From Nageia nagi (Eukaryota; Pinophyta), in NCBI GenBank assembly GCA_050084985.1, contig JBITNC010000001.1, forward strand, positions 74,834,001 through 74,898,000: DNA of 64,000 nt, in the 5' to 3' direction. The translations under genes were made by a program, and so were the position numbers. Below are positions 61,214-64,000 of the stretch, piece by piece; position 1 is the stretch's first letter, and every line of letters begins with the position of its first letter. The notes under the pieces are model-generated. The model was not told where the DNA came from. It searched no databases and saw only the letters and a list, made by a program, of their open reading frames with translations.

Positions 61214-62930
61214 TCATCTTTCATTTTTCTTTGCTTTTGACTTAGCAGAATGGGTTTCATGATGATCTTTTGCATAAGTATTTTAGAATCATATTGAGCA
61301 TAAATATCTTATTTTAGGTTATAGGAAATCCTAATTACCTTAACCGTGAGTAGACATATAACTTTTGATTTTGTAATTAACAATGTTTTGGGTACATTTT
61401 AAGAGAGATGTAGCCATGGTCTTGCTATGTGATCACGGGCTTACTTTGATTGTGGTGCTTTTCTTAGCATTATGGCCCCTTTTGAAATGACTAATGATGT
61501 CAATGATGATGATGATAGACTATTCAAAAAATTAATGCATATTAGCTAGTGAACAAGTAAGATGAATGTACGAATGATTCTAACCTTATTGTTTCAATCA
61601 TTTATAGGTGAACATAAGGTTTGATTTTAGGTCATGGGAAATTGTATTTACCCCAATTATTCAAGTATGATTTCTTGAGCTTCGTAATTGAAGTATTTTG
61701 AACACACATTGGTTGTACACCAAATAGGTACTAAAGGCTTGTTTCCATATATCATTACATGGGTGTCTTATGTTTATCCCAAGGGAATGTATGGAGCTGA
61801 GTTAGGTATATGACATTGAGTCCCCTTTGTGTGCACTAATTAAAATTTTGATTATTATGTTATTACTCTAGAATAATATGTTTTACAAAAATCATTGGAA
61901 TCATGTTTTTTGATGACTAGTGTTTCCTGAATACATATAACAAAAGTGATGACTAAACATGCATAACATAACATATGATTTGAACTAGGAAGTTCATGAT
62001 TCATTGTAAGATCATAAACAATAAATGGTGTTTGTCCTATCAAGGATTCATGATGAAATTATTTATGATCGAATTTGCATGTTTATTTGGTTATCTTTTT
62101 TTTTTTTTAATGGCATGATGTGGTGAGCAAACATAGTCATGTATCTTAATAAGATACAAACAAACTAATATGTTACCATTATAGACTTATACAAATACCA
62201 CTAGACTCATAAGTAGGTGATAATATACTTGAGGTTGGTAAGTGGTTAAGTCAAGACTCATACACTTGAGTTTATCAACTTATGTACGAATATTTTAAAT
62301 CTTGATTTTGTTGGTTGATGGTAGAGGCAAATGATTTGCTTTGGGTCATGGACAATCATAGTTGCCCCAAATTATGATCAAACATAAACTTTTTGAATTT
62401 TCGCAATCAAAGTATTTTTGAAAATAAGTTCTACACCTTACTAGGTATTCATGCTTGCCTACATATGCTATTTCATGGAACACTTTATTCCATAGGCTCT
62501 TTGTCATTAGCTTGTATGTGACATGGAGTCTTTTCAAAGTATATAACATTTTAATGTTTGATAATTCTACTATTTGCCCCAGTAGAATGGGTTTCATTAT
62601 CATTTCTTGCAAAAATCATTATCAAAGATTTTAGGATGATAATTTGATATCATCAAAGATTCATGATGAGGAATATGATGATAACAATTATCCCATTAAA
62701 AACATATGGGATTATTATTGTATTTTTATTTTTTAAATTTTAATTTTGATATTATTAAATATCTTCAAATTTAAGGATAATGATTTGAAAAATTGCAGTA
62801 TTAGATTGTATCATTTATCAAACTTGGCTACTAATACTTTTTATTTTATGATAACATGTACAAAAGGATATGGAACAAGATGTAGCACACATTCAATTTA
62901 TGGGTAGATGATAATGAATGGAAAGGGGAG

Positions 62931-63295
62931 AAGAACATCGACTTCCAATTCAAAGGGAAGAGCAATTTTTTACTCTTGATCCCAAGGAATGATGGAAGCT
63001 TTTTAATGATGTTCTAAGGGGTTGAAATGGATGGGATATGATAGGAAAAGAACATTGACTTCCAATTCAATGGGAAAAATAATTTCTTATTCTCGATCTC
63101 AAAGAATAATGGAAGCTATAAAATTTAACAATGTTCTAGGGTTGACTTTTATCAATCTAATAAGGATAATTTCTTGCTTAAACTTGTAGATAAGAATAGA
63201 AGCAAAAGGTTTTAACAACAACAATGTTGACTCCCATATTAATGGGGAGAGCAATTACTCGCTCTTTTTCTCAAATAATATGGAAGCACCTCCAA
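62931..63295. repeat. three diverged repeats around GAACATYGACTTCCAATTCA
   Basis: ACTTCCAATTCAA-type starts occur at 62941, 63058 and (ACTCCCATATTAA) 63230, each followed by a GGGRAGAGCAATT-like piece, a CTCKTTCTC-like piece and ATGGAAGC. Spacings are 117 and 172. Confidence 0.75.
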
Positions 63296-63844
63296 TTTAA
63301 TAATTGATAAAGATGGATTAGGAAATATATGGATGTTGGATAATAAAATATGAAAGTTGGTATAGTATAATGTGTATGGGGTGGTGGTGGATGTTAATAT
63401 GAAAATAGTATAACAAATGAATAGACATAGGATGTATTGAGTATTTAGAGAGATAAACTAATCAACTCATCAAGGCATTCAACTCATCAAGGCATTGATA
63501 AACATAAGTGTAATATTAATTACTATGTAATAATAAATAGTATGGGATGGATGCATGGGATGATGAAGAAATGTAATGATCATAATATTCAAGTTGACCA
63601 TATTAACCAATCACCATTAGATTTTTCCTTCTTTAGATGATAACAAACAAAGTCATGGTGTTCTCAAAATTATCATAGACTCATGTGTGTGCAATGATAT
63701 TTATTTCCATCTCTAGACAATCTCAAACTAAATGTCACAAGAGCATAAAATATATAAGCTAGTTCATCCATATGAAATGTACAGAGGTCCATAGGAAAGA
63801 AGGTCGCTAACCAATATGGACATGTCGCCACTCGTAAGGTATGC

Positions 63845-63965
63845 CCCATTGCCAGACAGGCATCCATAGCCTCGATGAGGATTAACCCCTCGATCCCGCT
63901 ACAACCTTGCTCTACTGCCAGTCAGGCATCCGTAGCCCTAGTAGAGGATATTGTAATCACCCAAG
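63845..63965. repeat. GC-richer 66-bp repeat, two copies
   Basis: GCCAGACAGGCATCCATAGC (63851) and GCCAGTCAGGCATCCGTAGC (63917), both followed by a GAGGAT-type end. Clearly richer in G+C than its surroundings. Confidence 0.8.
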
Positions 63966-64000
63966 AATCATTGATATAATCTAGTAATTTTTTTTTTTTT

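Larger units (their letters stand above)
59253..64000 (-). mobile_element. Tat-type Ty3 element, 3' end only, extends past window
   Basis: The 3' LTR (59253-60101), polypurine tract and more than 3.8 kb of non-coding, repeat-bearing 3' region are visible; the coding part would lie to the right. It has the same LTR family as 6715-7566 but is a separate insertion, because the interior lies on the opposite side. It interrupts the chromovirus. Confidence 0.75.
60119..64000 (-). other. long 3' untranslated region
   Basis: No coding domain on either strand; short minus frames (61855, 62346, 63673) show nothing. Apart from the arrays listed separately, a phrase like GGTCATGGGAAAT...TACCCCAA followed by TTTTGTAATTGAAGTATTTTGAA occurs in diverged form near 60700, 61315, 61630 and 62345. 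This is a larger degenerate repeat order. The window ends in a run of T. Confidence 0.6.

Overview
This is nuclear DNA from a plant, most likely one with a large, repeat-rich genome such as a gymnosperm. That is inferred from A+T-rich, intron-free, stop-riddled retrotransposon fragments nested inside one another. I found no intact cellular gene, no RNA gene and no prokaryotic feature. Nearly everything recognisable is a decayed LTR retrotransposon (Ty3 Tat-like, Ty3 chromovirus, Ty1-copia), one LINE, one broken plant-mobile-domain (PMD) gene, and minisatellites that mostly lie in the non-coding parts of the Ty3 elements.

Layout, left part (1-24.8 kb). A minus-strand Tat-like Ty3 element occupies 1-7566: RT runs off the window edge, then protease, gag, a long repeat-bearing leader, primer-binding site and 5' LTR. 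It abuts a second, plus-strand Tat-type gag (7621-7980), which a 4120-bp TG...CA insertion with a near-perfect 5-bp target duplication splits from its remainder (12101-12830). An antisense PMD pseudogene follows (13733-15621). Then comes a complete but stop-filled Ty1-copia element (15895-20960, LTRs about 97% identical by my hand count). A four-unit ~190-bp tandem array, a polypurine tract and a plus-strand 3' LTR (23061-23834) come next, then a second LTR copy.

Middle (24.8-43.3 kb). A very A+T-rich stretch has no recognisable genes. It is followed by a solo LTR (31390-32111), a GC-rich minisatellite with tRNA B-box-like cores (34.2-34.4 kb), the end of an LTR with its primer-binding site (36102/36105), a degenerate L1-type LINE with endonuclease, RT and RNase H (37358-41440), and a 133-bp inverted repeat (42429-42813).

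Right part (43.3-64 kb). A non-autonomous LTR element (43322-48810, perfect ATAGG target duplication) sits inside the integrase-side end of an older Tat-like element. A block of about 5.1 kb (gag start, leader, LTR, integrase and RNase H) is then present twice in tandem (about 46916-51951 and 51952-57075). A chromovirus with chromodomain and a 1.4-kb LTR (57060-59252) is inserted at the far end. It is in turn interrupted by another Tat-type element (59253 to beyond 64000), of which only the 3' LTR, polypurine tract and minisatellite-rich 3' untranslated region are visible.

The coding parts do not work together as a living system. All polyproteins are broken, so the window is a fossil record of nested insertion, LTR recombination, tandem duplication and deamination-like decay. 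The most distinctive items are the tandem duplication with apparently shared LTRs, the 133-bp inverted repeat, the antisense PMD gene lying between Ty3 parts, and the B-box-like minisatellite.
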